A stretch of DNA of 64,000 bases from Hypomesus transpacificus (GCF_021917145.1 NC_061082.1:11692237-11756236); one strand, 5' to 3'; shown: positions 46,401 through 58,431, counted from the first letter of the stretch. A program made the numbers and translations. Notes: a model not told the origin generated them from the sequence alone.

Positions 46401-49400
46401 TTTAAGGACAGGGTTTGAGCTCTGAGGTAGCTCAGAATGTTATTTTCTTTTAAAATATTTCGAACTCTTCCCTTATTTTCTCTTACAATCCCCATCTCCT
46501 CCTGCACCTCATCCCTTCCTTTCTTCCTGCACCTTATCCCCTTCTCTTTTTCTCCACTCCGCAGACGTTCCTCAACATGTTTGTGGACAGTAACCAGGAT
46601 CCTCGCCGCCGCTCTGTCAACGAGGACGACAACCCGCCCTCCCCAGTGGGAGTGGATGTGATGGACAGCCTCATGAACCAATTACAAGCGCAGCAGCCAA
46701 TAAGAGGGGGGGCAGGAGGAGTGTACCCTCCCCTTACTTCACCACCAACAGCGTTCCATACCAATGTGGCTCCATCGCCCTCAATGATGCCCACCCAGTC
46801 CCCAGGTTAGTCCCGCTATAGTGCGGGACTAACCCGCACTGTAACTGCTTCATTTGTGCAACATGAGCTTTGGATTGTTCAACTGAGGAGAAAGACCATA
46901 CCATGTCTGGTCTGCTCCATCATCCTCCAATCTCCTGGTTTGTTTGGTGCCGTGTCATCATGTTGCTATCCCAAACCCCAGCTGTGCTACCATGCCATCG
47001 TGTTGCTAACCCTAACCTAATCTGTGCTCAGAAAGGAGACAGCATGCTCTCAGCCCTGCAGCCCCCCCTTACACTGCCCAGCTTTAGCTTGTGTATGAGT
47101 GTGTGTGCGTATGTGAGAGCGTGTCGCTGTGAGCGAGACACTAAGATAAGTGAGAAAGGTGATCTTGTCGACCCACACCTGAGTCTGACAGTCCTTGTGT
47201 GGGTATGCGTGTGTGTGTGTATGCAGGGACCATCCATTCCTCCGGCTCCCCTAGTGGAGTACTGAGGGCGCCCTCGCCCTTTGGGCCCACCCCGTCGCCC
47301 TCCTCTCTGGGCATAGCTATGGGCCCCAGCAGCTTTGCCAGCCCGCATGGTAAGTGGTTTCAGGCTCCCCTGGAGCTGGAACTGGAGCTGGGACTGCGGT
47401 GGCAGACTGGGGCTGGAGGGCTGGGAATGGGGTGGGGAACTAGTGTGGAGGGCTGTGGCTGGGGTGGAGGACCGGGGTTGGAGGGCTGGTACTGGGGGTT
47501 TGAGGGCTGGGACTGAGGTGGAGGCGCCGGGCTTAGGGCGCTGGGCTGAGGGCTCTGGGCTGAGGGGCTCTGGGCTTAGGGATTTTGGAACCATGTGTGT
47601 TTCTATGTTGACGTCTGTGTGTTTATTATTCAATCAATCATTATTGAGTCTGTCTGGGTTCATAGACTGAAGATGGCCGAAGCGGATGTTGATGACGATA
47701 GTGTCTGTGTATCCTCCAGGGGCCCTGGATCCCAGCTCTCCGTACGCCATGGTCTCCCCCAGCCAGAGGGGCCAGTGGCCAGGCTCTCCCCAGGTGTCAG
47801 GCCCTTCTCCTGGGGCTCGGATTCATGGCATGTCCCCTGGGAACCCCTCTCTTCACTCGCCAATCCCCGACGCCTCCCACTCTCCCCGCGCTGGATCAAG
47901 TAAGTGCTCCTCTGGTGGGCTGTTAGAAGATGGGTGATCCGATAAGAATGTTGACACCATAGTCATGTGTGTTTCTGTGTGTGTGTGTGTGTTCAGGCTC
48001 TCAGACCATGCCCAGCAGCATGCCTCCTCCACGAAAGCTGCCTCAGCGCTCCTGGGCGGCTTCCATCCCCACCATCCTCACCCACAATGCCTTGCATGTG
48101 CTGCTGCTGCCGTCGCCCACGCCCTGCCTGGTGCCGGGCTTGGCAGGAAGTTACCTCTGCTCGCCACTTGAGCGCTTCCTAGGCTCCGTCATCATGAGAC
48201 GCCACTTGCAGCGGATCATCCAGCTGGAGCCCAACGTGAGTACTCCATCACTCCATCCCAATGACGAAATGACTAAATGAAATGAAATCCCTCTCTCCTC
48301 TCCTCCATTCCTCTTTCGTCTCCTCCATCCCTCTCTCTCTTCCACACATTCCTCTCCTCAATCCCTTGGTCCTCTACTCCATCCCTGTCATATTCTTCTA
48401 CCTCCCTCTCTCCTCTCCTGTATTCCACCCCCCTTTCCTGTCGTCCTCCATCTCATCTCACCTCAGCTCAGTGTGCTCTTACTGTCTGGCTGTAAGCGTT
48501 CGTTTCTCCCTGTCTCTGTTCCAAAGCTGGCCATTGTGACCTCTAACGAGCCAGGAGTCATCATGTTTAAGACCGAGGTTCTGAAGTGTCGCGTAGCCTT
48601 GAACCCCAAGACCTACCAGACTCTGCAGCTCAAGGTCACCCCAGAGAACACTGGTCCCTGGTCCCAGGATGAGCTTCAAGTCCTGGAGAAGTTTTTTGAG
48701 ACCAGGGTGAGAGGAACATGGCCACCACTCACCAATGCGCACACACGCTCACGCATACTAGCATAACATACGCACTAAGCCCTTTTGTAAGTCACAGCTG
48801 TTGTCCTCAAGCTTGTTTTCCTTTGTTCTCCTGCCCACTAGGTGGCGGGACCTCCTTTTAAGTACAACACGCTTAATGCCTTTACCAAGCTCCTGGGGGC
48901 TCCCACCAACATCCTGAGGGACTGTGTCCGCATCATGAAACTGGAACTGGTGAGGGCTATAGGCTTAAAGGGATGAGGGTTGGGGTGGGTTTAATGGGAC
49001 ATACAGGTGGGTTTGTGTGACTCTTAAGAAGAACTGTATGATTCCATGTGCTCATACCCTTCTGTCTCTTCCCCCCCCCCCCCCAGTTCCCTGACCAGGC
49101 AGCTCAGTTCAAGTGGAATGTTCAGTTCTGTCTAACCATCCCACCCAGCGCCCCCCCCATCGCCCCCCCTGGCACTATCGCTGTGGTGCTCAAGTCCAAG
49201 ATGCTCTTTTTTGTAAGTAAACCTCTGGATATTTCAACTCAGCTCCACAATGCCTCAATGATTCTTCCTGTCTGAAAACTCAGTAGCGCTGTACTGTGTC
49301 CAGGTCAGATAAGACCTGGTATACAAGGTAAAAGATGAATACTGTATCAACATTTTTACATCTCCCTTAGACATTTAACTTGTTTTTAACTCAAAAGAAG

Positions 49401-51038
49401 TCTTTTAGCGGCATAGATGGGATCTTCCCCTGAATCTGTGCCCATCTAACACTAACCCCTGGCCCAAACCCTAGCTCCAGCTACTCTAACCCCATCCTCT
49501 CTGCTGTGCCCCCAGCTCCAGCTGACCCAGAGGGTCCCTGTGCCCCAGGACCAGGTGAGCATCATCGTGCCCATCGTTTACGACATGTCGACCGGCCTCA
49601 CCCAGCAGGCTGACATCCCCCGGCAGCACAGCTCCTCTGGGGCTGCAGCGCTCATGGTGTCCAACATCCTCAAGAGGTTCAACGAGATGCACCCTGCCAG
49701 ACAGGGTGAGACACCAGCCTGTCCAATAAGGACACTTGATCTGTTGATTGTTATGATTTGGTCATTTCCATTCAAAATCCCCCCCCCCCCCCAAAACAAT
49801 TGCTTATGTTTCTGCCGAATCACAACCAATTGCACCCAACTATTTTCTACTTAGACGTCCCTTTTAAAATATTTAGCCTTCTGGCTAGCTCCATTTTGCA
49901 CACGACTACAGCTAAAAGACGGTGAAGTAATTTGGTAACAATGCTAAGATTATCTTGATAAAATGGGATTCTGATGACGGCTTAAACTTGGAAGTCGTAC
50001 CCGCTGCCCCAGGATAGTTAAATAGCCTCTAGCGAATCATATTAGCAAATCCCAAATAAAATCTGCTTCCGATTGCCTGATAGTGTTTAGGCAAGTTACC
50101 TATTGAGGAGCTTCTTTCCACTGTTTTTACCTGAATTAGGGGGTAGGGCTATCTTGCTAGTCAAGTTATTTATGTAAACCAGTTAGCCACGTTGTATATC
50201 CAAGTTGATGCAAAGATGAGGATCCGTGCAAACCATTGCAACCCTCAGAGATTACTACTTAAAAATGTTAATTGTAAAATTATGCAGTTAAATTTACGCT
50301 GCTTGCCTCCTCACGGTAGTGCTGGCTGGTAAAAACCCTGATTACCTCCCTGGTTGTTTACATCCCAGGGTGAAACATGATTATTTCACCCGGAGGATCC
50401 TGATTCTAATTTCAAGGTTTATTCCACTACAAAGCTTTTTAACCTGTTACAGCGCTGTAGCTATGTCAATCTACTGTACGACATCATGCATAACAAAACA
50501 CCTTGTTTGTGCCTCGGTCGAGTTAGGGTTGTGGTATTCATTTGAATACTTATTTTTCTTTTCACAAACCATAACTATTAAACAAAAAAAAGTTTTTTCA
50601 TATGAGCTTTTAGCGTAGCAAACTGGGGTGCGTCTCATTAGACTGTAAATGTCTAATTTCCTCAATCATAACTGACTCCACACACCCACATTTCTTGCTG
50701 TTCCAGTGACGGAAGGTACCCTCAAACTGTACATAGTTAGTATTCTACCGTAAGTCCAAAATCCACACATCCGTAAGTGTAACCCGTTCAAGTTTGGCCT
50801 GGCAAAAAAGCCAGATGTTTCTCATAGCGATAGTTCGGTCTTCAGACATCAGGTCCCTTTATCTCCTTTGAGATTGTATGAATGTTTTTGGACGCAGCCC
50901 TGGATTATAAATGTGAGTTTATATGAGTTAAGAAACTTGACATTGTGTGTGTTCTTCTTTTCAGGTGAATGTACAATATTTGCCTCAGTGCATGAACTCA
51001 TGGCCAACCTCAATCTACCGCCTGGTGGTCGCCAGTAG
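37444..51038 (+). CDS. med14: Mediator complex subunit 14 (MED14/CRSP2)
   Basis: MED14 is the backbone subunit that links the head, middle and tail modules of the nuclear Mediator complex, a coactivator of RNA polymerase II. Coding exons: 37444-37616, 37946-37972, 38100-38205, 38426-38599, 38738-38867, 39008-39136, 39283-39390, 39770-39902, 40006-40156, 40537-40648, 40920-41045, 41158-41236, 42346-42505, 42856-43050, 43548-43682, 44218-44294, 44375-44535, 44649-44795, 44926-45017, 45280-45432, 45984-46253, 46565-46805, 47227-47349, 47720-47899, 47997-48235, 48527-48706, 48842-48949, 49087-49212, 49516-49705, 50965-51038. Phase is kept throughout: 1,432 codons plus TAG, against about 1,450 in human. 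The N-terminus ([14 protein letters not shown]), the MED14 N-terminal block ([20 protein letters not shown]), the Ser/Pro-rich linker of exons 22-24 and the C-terminus [12 protein letters not shown] are family signatures. Exon 2 is a 27-nt microexon (LPRKTDMER). No disabling change was seen. Confidence 0.96.
39391..39769 (+). other. med14: Probable U12-type (minor spliceosome) intron of med14
   Basis: The donor reads GTATCCTCTC, one or two changes from the U12 consensus GTATCCTTT. A branch-like TTCCTTAGC lies at 39750-39758, so the branch A is about 10-15 bases from the acceptor AG at 39768-39769, the short spacing typical of U12 introns. There is no long polypyrimidine tract before the acceptor. 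Codon phase across it is correct (CTG C|AC TCG). Confidence 0.7.
41384..41997 (-). mobile_element. Deleted pogo/Tigger-like DNA transposon
   Basis: The ends CCGTATTTCTTCGATTAAA and the complement of TTTATTCGAAGAAATATGG are inverted repeats, flanked by TA (41382-41383 and 41998-41999). A minus-strand frame from 41676 to about 41554 encodes [24 protein letters not shown], matching the psq/CENPB-type helix-turn-helix of pogo transposases. The DDE catalytic region is absent, so this is a 614-bp internally deleted copy. Confidence 0.8.
43063..43321. mobile_element. Non-autonomous DNA transposon, CAGGRTTTCCCGCAG family, copy 2
   Basis: The ends match copy 1 (23250-23543) in inverted orientation; for example ATTTTCTGC and TTAAGGTGGTAGGGTGGGG blocks recur. 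A 5-bp CAAAT flanks both sides (43058-43062 and 43322-43326). The insertion begins only 12 bases after the donor of med14 coding exon 14. Confidence 0.7.
43338..43480 (-). mobile_element. tRNA-derived SINE
   Basis: On the minus strand an A box-like CTTAGTGGTAGAGCA is followed by a tRNA-unrelated body and a tail GTGTCTGCTAAATTAAATGA of L2 type. The B box is degenerate. The copy lies directly next to the DNA transposon at 43063-43321. Confidence 0.6.
43690..44205. repeat. CCACCCCTATACCT minisatellite in med14 intron 15
   Basis: About 515 bp of irregular tandem units combine ACCTCCACCCCTATACCTCC and ACACCTCCACCTCTCCAC. It starts eight bases after the donor of exon 15 and ends shortly before the acceptor of exon 16, so it fills the intron. 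The strand bias (pyrimidine-rich in gene sense) is complete. Confidence 0.9.
45455..45890. mobile_element. Non-autonomous hAT element in a med14 intron
   Basis: The ends TAAAGCCCGACCGATAAAGG and TAAATCGGTCGGGCTCGA are inverted repeats with many internal CCGATA/TATCGG motifs. The 8-bp duplication ACAGATAT is exact (45447-45454 and 45891-45898). The element is 436 bp with no coding frame. Confidence 0.87.
45897..45945. repeat. CA microsatellite
   Basis: (CA)n with one CGCG interruption, just after the hAT element in med14 intron 20. Confidence 0.85.
46806..46833 (+). other. med14: Perfect 11-bp hairpin covering the med14 intron 22 donor
   Basis: GTTAGTCCCGC and GCGGGACTAAC are perfect inverted complements separated by six bases. 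The left arm begins exactly at the first intron base, so the non-consensus donor GTTAGT would be fully base-paired in RNA. Confidence 0.75.
47358..47585 (+). repeat. G-rich imperfect GGGCTGGA repeats
   Basis: Irregular repeats of GAGGGCTGGRACTGGGGTGG fill part of med14 intron 23 just after its donor. Runs of G triplets could form quadruplexes in the transcript. Confidence 0.65.
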
Positions 51039-51646
51039 CAACGGCTGCTTGCTGGTTGGAACAGGAACCCAACTCTGGATCTGGGACAGATCTGAACTGT
51101 AGTCAAAGGATGTCACAATGTAACATACCTTTTCTTGATTCAGCAGTTGGGCAAGTTTCTCCGTCGGAAAAGGGAGTGGATAATGCAAAATCATGAAGCC
51201 TAATGTTTATTCTAAACATGTTTATGTGTTAATTCAAACACACATGTATGTTAGCAATTTGGTGTATTAAGGTGAATCCTCAGAGAGAAAGACGTGTTAT
51301 TTTTCCCTCCAACTGTAAAGGGTTCACAAATTAAAAAGATGTTTGTTTACCAAAAGATGTACATTATTATATATTTCTGCATTAGGCTGAGTTAGGGTTT
51401 TGCTATAAACTATTATTCACATTCATTTTGATTCTGTTGTTGTATCGGGGATTCTGTTTTAGTACAATATTTAAATGTATCTTCTTTCATTGTTTTTCTT
51501 TCATGATGTTAAGCCCTAAAAGCTTCTTAGTTCAACCTGTCACTTTGAGAACTGTAAAACTGTGAGAACTTTATAAGCTGGCTGTATTTTATGACTGCTT
51601 TTGATTCCTACATGAAGAATCGTAGAACCATAGTCTGTCTTTATTT

Positions 51647-51652
51647 AATAAA
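51647..51652 (+). other. med14: med14 poly(A) signal AATAAA
   Basis: A canonical AATAAA about 610 bases after the med14 stop codon, at the end of an AT-rich 3'UTR. Confidence 0.75.
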
Positions 51653-51670
51653 TCAGTAAAAACATGTCTT

Positions 51671-53114
51671 GAGTAAAGATGTACCTTGATGGTAAGGTGC
51701 TGAAATCCAAAGCTAATATGCAGAATGCATAGTAGAATTAGGCCGTGTGTAACCCGTTTGCTGTTTTGAGGTTTACTACTATACTTGCCCTGTGCAACCT
51801 GTCAATGGCAATCAGTCGCATTGGCTAAGTAGGTGCATGTTGCGGACGTGGAGGTTTTTGACCGTGAGAAGTGAGAGCGGAAAGTATTAATCGAGGGACG
51901 GTGTGCTGCTGCTGATGTTCCTGATTGGCCTTGGACTAACTCGAGACAGCTATCATCTCAGTATGCCAGCGCCTCGTCCATTAATTGTATATTGCGGGAC
52001 ACCCTTACTTCTCAGCGTGAGAAATGCAAGGTGTTGCTCGAGAGCGTGAGAAATGGTTACAATGCGTGAGTCTAACGATAAATGCATGAGACTTGAGAGC
52101 CTTGTAAGACCTGCAACTGTACAGTATAGCTCTGTGATCTCTACAACGTGTTATGTATTGTTGGAGTGTTGTGCTGAGCCTGAATGTGACAACGTCTTGG
52201 GCATCAAGAGTCTCAAATACGAACTACGCAAGCTAGTGAAGAACATTTCCCAAGACTATCAGGTCCTCTGGAGCACGTGCAGCAGGACACAGAACCGTAG
52301 AGGAGCAGATTAGAGGAAGAGCAGAGAGACACGTGAAGAGGGAGAGAGGGATGAAGAATAGGGGATACTATATTAGAAAGATAGTGTGTGGTAGAAATAC
52401 AATTTATTTACATCATTACAGTTTGTTTTCGGTATTGGTGAAGAACTTTGTGCCTGTTTTGATACCAGGAATTAGCCACAGCACACAGAGTCCATGTCTC
52501 GCAGACAAACCGCCTCTGCAATAAAAAGGAGTTTGTTTTGTAGCTATGTGTGGGAGTTCTGTGTGTCCAGAGAAATTATGTTTAAATTTCCAGTGAAAAA
52601 GAGAGAGAGGGAAAAGCACTGAGCCAATCAGAAAGGTTAATACTAAGGTGAGGGCCTACTGAAAGAAATTAGCTAGTGTGTCTTTGCAAAGAAGCACACA
52701 AAAGTGTTTCTACCACAATTCATGATGTGGACAACTCATTCCTCTACACTCCTCCTCATTGTTGTTTGTGTTTCTCACTAGGGCTCTTATCTAACCCTAA
52801 CTCTAATCCAACCATTCAAAGTCGAAGGTCAACACATGAGGACAATAGCAATGTTGCTGAAGTGTCCAGGTTCCAAACTGGTAACGATAATTATTGAGAA
52901 CTGGTCAAGCAGGGATGATGAACACAGAAGACCAAAGACTCCTGAGTATGAACAATTCACACTCCCTGAGACAAAGTTGATTTCAATAGTTGTCCGATCA
53001 GACACACAAGACTGTGACCGAGTCTTGACGGCAACCTAACAACCCGCTGGTGTCCACCGCTCTGTTAAATCCAACAAATAGTATTTCAAACAGTTTTTTT
53101 CGCCCACAACCACA
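51671..53114. other. Intergenic, no gene recognised
   Basis: A plus-strand frame at 52053-52313 and others up to 53040 have no recognised motif or splice context. A repeated GCGTGAGAAATG motif at about 52015-52075 suggests old repeat DNA. Confidence 0.4.
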
Positions 53115-53280
53115 ACACCCAGAACTCGCTGGAGGAATTATAAATCTCATCTGGCCTGAGGACACCTCTGGATCCCCGAGGAGGAGCTGGAAAGTGTTGC
53201 AGGGAAGAGGGACGTCTGGAATACCCTACTTAGCCACTGCAACCCAACCTCGGATAAGCAGAAGATGATGGATGGATATT
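53115..53280 (+). mobile_element. LINE 3' end (Rex1/Rex3-type)
   Basis: The sequence CTCATCTGGCCTGAGGACAC ... GAGGAGCTGGAAAGTGTTGC ... CGGATAAGCAGAAGATGATG with a GATG-repeat end matches my memory of the 3' terminus of teleost Rex-type non-LTR elements. Its GATG tail runs straight into the potassium-channel-like segment. Confidence 0.55.
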
Positions 53281-53372
53281 TGGTCACAATGTTGACCGTG
53301 GGCTATGGTGACATTGTGGTCACCACCACCTCAGGACGATTTTTTATTACAATACTCATCGTCCACTGTTTG
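53277..53372 (+). pseudogene. Slo/BK-type potassium channel pore exon fragment
   Basis: The frame reads LVTMLTVGYGDIVVTTTSG then RFFITILIVHCL and ends at a GTAAAA donor. TVGYGD is the K+ selectivity filter. The spacing to TT.GR and the splice site after the S6 start parallel Slo1 (VTMSTVGYGD, TTLGR, GGL). No acceptor is visible because the upstream side is LINE tail, and no other channel exon was found in the window. It is probably a stranded or broken exon, but a functional exon whose acceptor I missed is possible. Slo1 versus Slo3 cannot be decided. Confidence 0.55.
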
Positions 53373-56300
53373 GTAAAACCCTCCCCTCCTGCCACCTTCC
53401 TCTCTCTTGCCGTTTACATACCTACATGGAATGATATTCATTGATTGTGCTTGTTACTTAAGAAAGCCACTAGTTGGCACTGTGTTAAGTGGTCTGCGAT
53501 CGATACTATGCGATGAGTCACAAAGAAGAACTACTCTTAAGAACGTGTGAAGAAGATGTTGAGATTGCACAGAGAATTATTATATTCAAGACACTGAAAA
53601 CAACAGCATGCTGTCGCTATCACAGAAAATGTTTTGGCACAGCATCACACCATAATCGTCATTTCACGAGAAAACACATTGACTTTTGCTAATGATTTTG
53701 GAAACATTCCTAACTGAATTGACCACTGCTGATATCCAAGTTTGAGAATGCACTTCCCTGAAATGAGTCTATGCAGGTTGGGATTTATGGTATGCCTATG
53801 CCTGGCAGCTATCGCAAACCTTAACTGAAAAGTCCACTCTTGCTCTGCGCTGGAGCATCTGGGTTTATTTGGGTTATTTGCATGTCAATAGACGATTGGC
53901 TTGCGATTGGCTCGAATTTGTGACAACAGAAATCTAATTTGCATAGGATCGTTTCAATCTCAGATTTTTAAGAAGTGCACAGTAGACTTCCAACTTCAGT
54001 AGAGAATTATGACAAAACCTTTCTAGTGACAAACTTTGCACAAATACCATTCGGTCTATTCATGGTCAGACACTTTAGGGCACATCAATATTTAAATAAA
54101 TTTAAAGAAAAAATTCAGGGCAGGGGGTCTTCAAACTCTCACCTATCTTTCTTTCTCTTTCATGTCCGGTCATTGGACCAGCAGCATCCACAAGCATGCT
54201 GCTCAGCTGGTTTGAGATGTCTGAGCCTTAGAGTGGAACAATGCCCAGCCAAGTCAGGGGCCTGAAGTTTGGAGCCTGCAGCAGACAGCCAACAAGTCAG
54301 TAATTCAGTCAACATGTCTGTTAACCAGGTACCAAATATCACCCTTCAGCTAGTCACCCAGCATGTAGCCAAGCAGGCCATCAAGCTTGTCATTGCAATG
54401 TCATCATGTTTGGGATGTATATCTTCAGAGTAGCTCTTTAATAAATCATTGTGCAGCCCTACAAAAACAAATTCAAGTGACAGAAACATGGGCCCAGTAT
54501 GAATAAAGCATGGGCAACATAAGCTATTAATGCACTGGGACTCTACAGGCTTCGCACTGGCAGGCAAAACAAATGATACATTGCCAGGGACCAAAAATGT
54601 CATAACAACAATAGAACTCTGAACTGCAGTTAGTGTAGAGAGATGTTTGTGTTTGACACAATTGGGCTGGTAGACTGAACTAAAAAAAAGATTGTTTTTA
54701 TTTGTTTTTCACTTTTAGGCTTTAATGTCTTCTGGTGAGAAGATGATTGAAACATAGAGTTGTCTTTATAGCACCTTATCTAACAATATGATATTACGTT
54801 TAGGCTAATGCTTTGATAACGTGTACATTTTTCCTGCAACTGTTGACTGTTCAAAGATGATGGAATAGTTTAAGATTGGTGTAGCTTATATTACAGTAGA
54901 GATAGGATGTTTACTGGGACTTAATGCATGAGGGAGATACCTTTCTGAGATGGATAGACTGGTAAAAAAAGTGGTGGATAAAAAGACCATCTCCTAAAAC
55001 TGAACTGACAGTAGCCTCAACTCAAACACATCCACACTGCATGTGTCAGTAAAATCTCATTAAAATCTTCACATTGGTGAAATCTCAACTGTGAAACTAA
55101 AATGAACTAAAGTACATATGCAGTTTATACAGGCATAGGTTTCAAGAGTTGTGTCTCTGCAGTCAGGTTAAGTGTTTAGTTAGAGTAAAGGCTTCATGTA
55201 ATCACAATATGTTATTGCATTATTAGCTGGCACAGCTCTTCAATGAGGGAAAGCAAAGCTGTCAGCCAGCCAACATTGTTATCCATCCAGCTGTGCTATC
55301 ACAAATTACTTACACCAACACAGCTCATATCTAACCCTTATATCAGCACATAGCAGACCAGTCTAGCTTGGTATTATGTCTGTCCATCATCCTGATAGTG
55401 CTTGAGGTCTAAAGTCACATCAAGTAGTCCATCATGAGTTTGGCACCAAAACCTTTTCCTATGCGAAAAAATGGGGGAGGATGATAGGCATAGAGGAGAG
55501 GAGGACACATGGAAAGTCGAGAATTCTCATGGCCGTTGTGATATTAGCCGCACGGCGCCCTGTTGCTGATGCTGTCTCAATGTGAAAGAAGAAGACAAGG
55601 GAAAGAGAAACAGAGTGTTGATCGAATCTAGAAGGAGGGAGGGGAGTTGGGAGAGAAGGAGAGAGGGGGTATCATGACAAAAAGATAAAGTAGAGAATGA
55701 AGGAGGGGTAGCCAGAGAGAGTGAGAATTGTGCGGTCGCCATCTTTTTCTTTTGTCTATTTCCAGTTGGAAGTCAGGCTGCTTTTCTTGCTATTTGCTGT
55801 CAACATGTCTTTATATATGTCTCAGCTTTTACCTCTCGCTCTCTGTATGTAATAGCTGCCTCCTCCTCACTTAACCCTGTCTCTTTCCTTCTCTCCTCTC
55901 TCTCCGCCTCCCCTCCTTATCCCCCCCACTTTCCACTCCCACTCCTTTCCATTCCCCTTTTCACCTGACTGACAGCTATTTTTCAGTGTTTATCATTGTA
56001 GTATATGCTTCTTTCACCTTCCAAAACACAGGTTGGAATTGTCCTATTATCAGTACGTGTTTGTATGTGAGTAAGGTGCTTAACACTTTGAGTAATTTCT
56101 GTCACATTGTTTTCATCTCTTTGTTCTCTCCTATAGCTCTTCATTCTACCATGCCCCTGACCTAGCTTATCATAATAAGGATCAGCAGTGGGGTAATGGA
56201 GTTTTCCCCCCCTGAGGCCTCCAGAGCCCCATGATAACATGTACAGGACAGGGAAGGTAGAAGAAATGTTAAACATATCCAATGAACCTTTTTCGGAGAT

Positions 56301-57893
56301 GAATGTGTCCTACGGTGTCTCAGATTTCCTGAGATACAGAAGTGCAGACAGAAATGCAGAGAAACAGACGAAATAAAGAAACAGAGAGACTGGCAGACGG
56401 AGCTGTGTTGTGGGCCTGGCCCTTCTCGGCTGGTTTTCTACTTTCCATGCCATTCACACACTGATGTGTCAGTTCTGACGGCTGCCTGGGACTCTTGTCA
56501 GTGAGATGAGGTCTTCATTAGCATGGTTTAGTAGCTTCAGATACACTCACACATTTGTTTCCAGTCCTGTCGCTCCATTGCACACTTCACTTCTTGTGTT
56601 TCAGAGTCTGTGGTGGGATTGTCGTCTCTCGGCGTATGTTGCTAATTAGCCGACAAACACTACTGCTCGCTATCAAGCACCTGATCCACTTAAACATGGA
56701 GACACACACATGCACACACACACACACACACACAGTATGTCAAATACCAAAGTCTCTCAAAGTCAATTACACACAAAAACATACTGTTCGTTCTCATTAT
56801 TGTCTCATTGAATGCATAGTTACTACTTGTAATTAAATTATTTTCAACACAATATACACATTGAGAAAAAATGGGCATGCTGCCATAGCTGCCTCTCCCT
56901 GCAGTGTGTGTTGATGACACAGTGTGCGTAGTTAACTACTCACATGCTTCTCTGCATTGCCCAATTAACTTCTCCCCTAGCATCCCTCCAGCGATCCCCT
57001 GCATCGCTGTAAAGAGAGAGGGAGAAGGAGGAATGAGAGAGAGACCTGGGATGGGACAGAGGAGAAGAGAGATGGAAGAGAGAGGGAGATACATAGGGCA
57101 AATAAGATGGAGACAGATTAGAGATAACTGAGGTGAAGTGTTACGGCTGATTAGTGGACCCAAATGCATGACACATAGCAAACGATCAATCTGAAGAAGT
57201 ATTTAATGACGGACAAGGTTAGGTGCAGGACAGGTGGACTTAGGCTGAACCGGAAGGGCAGGGAGGGCAGGCAAAGAAACCAGGCTGACGTGGCAGGTGG
57301 GACCGGCCGAGCTGTCAGTCAGGTGAGTAGGTGGGAACCGGAGAGACTGCACACAAAAGAAAACATTTTTTTTGTTGAGAAAGTTACGATGTAGCTAAGA
57401 ACACAACTGACATCATGTTCAACAATGATCTGGCAGTGAATGAATGCAGAGCCAGGGTAGAAATACTAATGCCAATGAGGAGGTTGCTTCGTCTTCCCTC
57501 ACCACCGAAAGCATGCAGGGTTTTGGAGGGATAGAGAAAAGAACATATAGTACTTCAAGTATGTACTGTATGCACAATATATCTTGTAGATTTAAGCAAT
57601 AAGCCCCAAGAGGCCGTGGTTTATGCTGATTTTAGAACAGGTAAGGGGAGTTGTTAGGCACGACGCGAAACGGCATGGAATGCGATATAGCCAATCACAA
57701 TCAAGGACGGGAACAACCAGTTTTAGAATGTGAAACATCTGTCAATGGCAAACTTCTTATGTGTCAACTAATCACATTTATGTAATTGATTTGCCAGATA
57801 TTAATATTATAATGTAAGATGTATATTATAATTGTAATTACTATTCAAATCATTCAAACATTATTTCTGAATAATCTAACGTCCCATAGACAC
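53373..57893. other. Intergenic, no gene recognised
   Basis: There are only short chance frames, CT-rich stretches (about 55850-55960) and a CA microsatellite at about 56701-56733. A segment at about 57140-57330 (GGACCCAAATGCATGACACA and following) resembles debris of LTR elements common in teleosts, without clear ends. Confidence 0.4.
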
Positions 57894-57894
57894 T

Positions 57895-58305
57895 ATGATC
57901 TCAGCTGCAGCAGCCAAGTGCGCTTGTCTTCCGTTGATGGAAATTGTAATCAAACAGAGAGGATACTGGCGGTCAGGGGCACACCTCACAGAGCTGTGGG
58001 GTGTGTCCTCTGCCTCCAATCAAACCCAGCGACAGGAGGAAGTGGACACAGCCTTCCTTGGCCCGGCTGGGTTTGTGACAGACGAGGAAGTGCTGTATGC
58101 ACAACCACCGGCTCACCAAGCCCTGTATCACGTTGGAAACGTTTTTTGTATCTGCCATGTCACCTTTGTAAAACCAAGTGGCATTCATTATGCATGGCAA
58201 AGTTGTGCTGAAAACACAATTCCAGAAAGGAAGCATTGGATTTTGGATGACTGTATTGTAGTTTCCCTTCCCCGATCCATCCAAAAATCTGAAACCGTTT
58301 TTTAG
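57895..58305 (+). other. 136-codon open frame of unknown nature
   Basis: The frame begins MISAAAAKCACLPLM and ends SIQKSETVF. I recognise no domain. It lies about 130 bp upstream of integrase debris in the same orientation, so it may derive from the same retroelement. There is no promoter or splice evidence for a gene. Confidence 0.2.
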
Positions 58306-58431
58306 GGAATTTGGAGTTGCAGAAATGGCAAGACCTCTGACCACAGCTTCCTTGACACCAGTGCTTGAAATTGAGGGTCTATACCGTAGCATGGTTTGAA
58401 TCAGCTCTGCCTGACTGCAGTTATGCCATCA

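Noticed and set aside
52053..52313. 86-codon plus-strand frame after med14
   Set aside because: No domain, splice context or promoter; the composition fits chance within repeat-like DNA.
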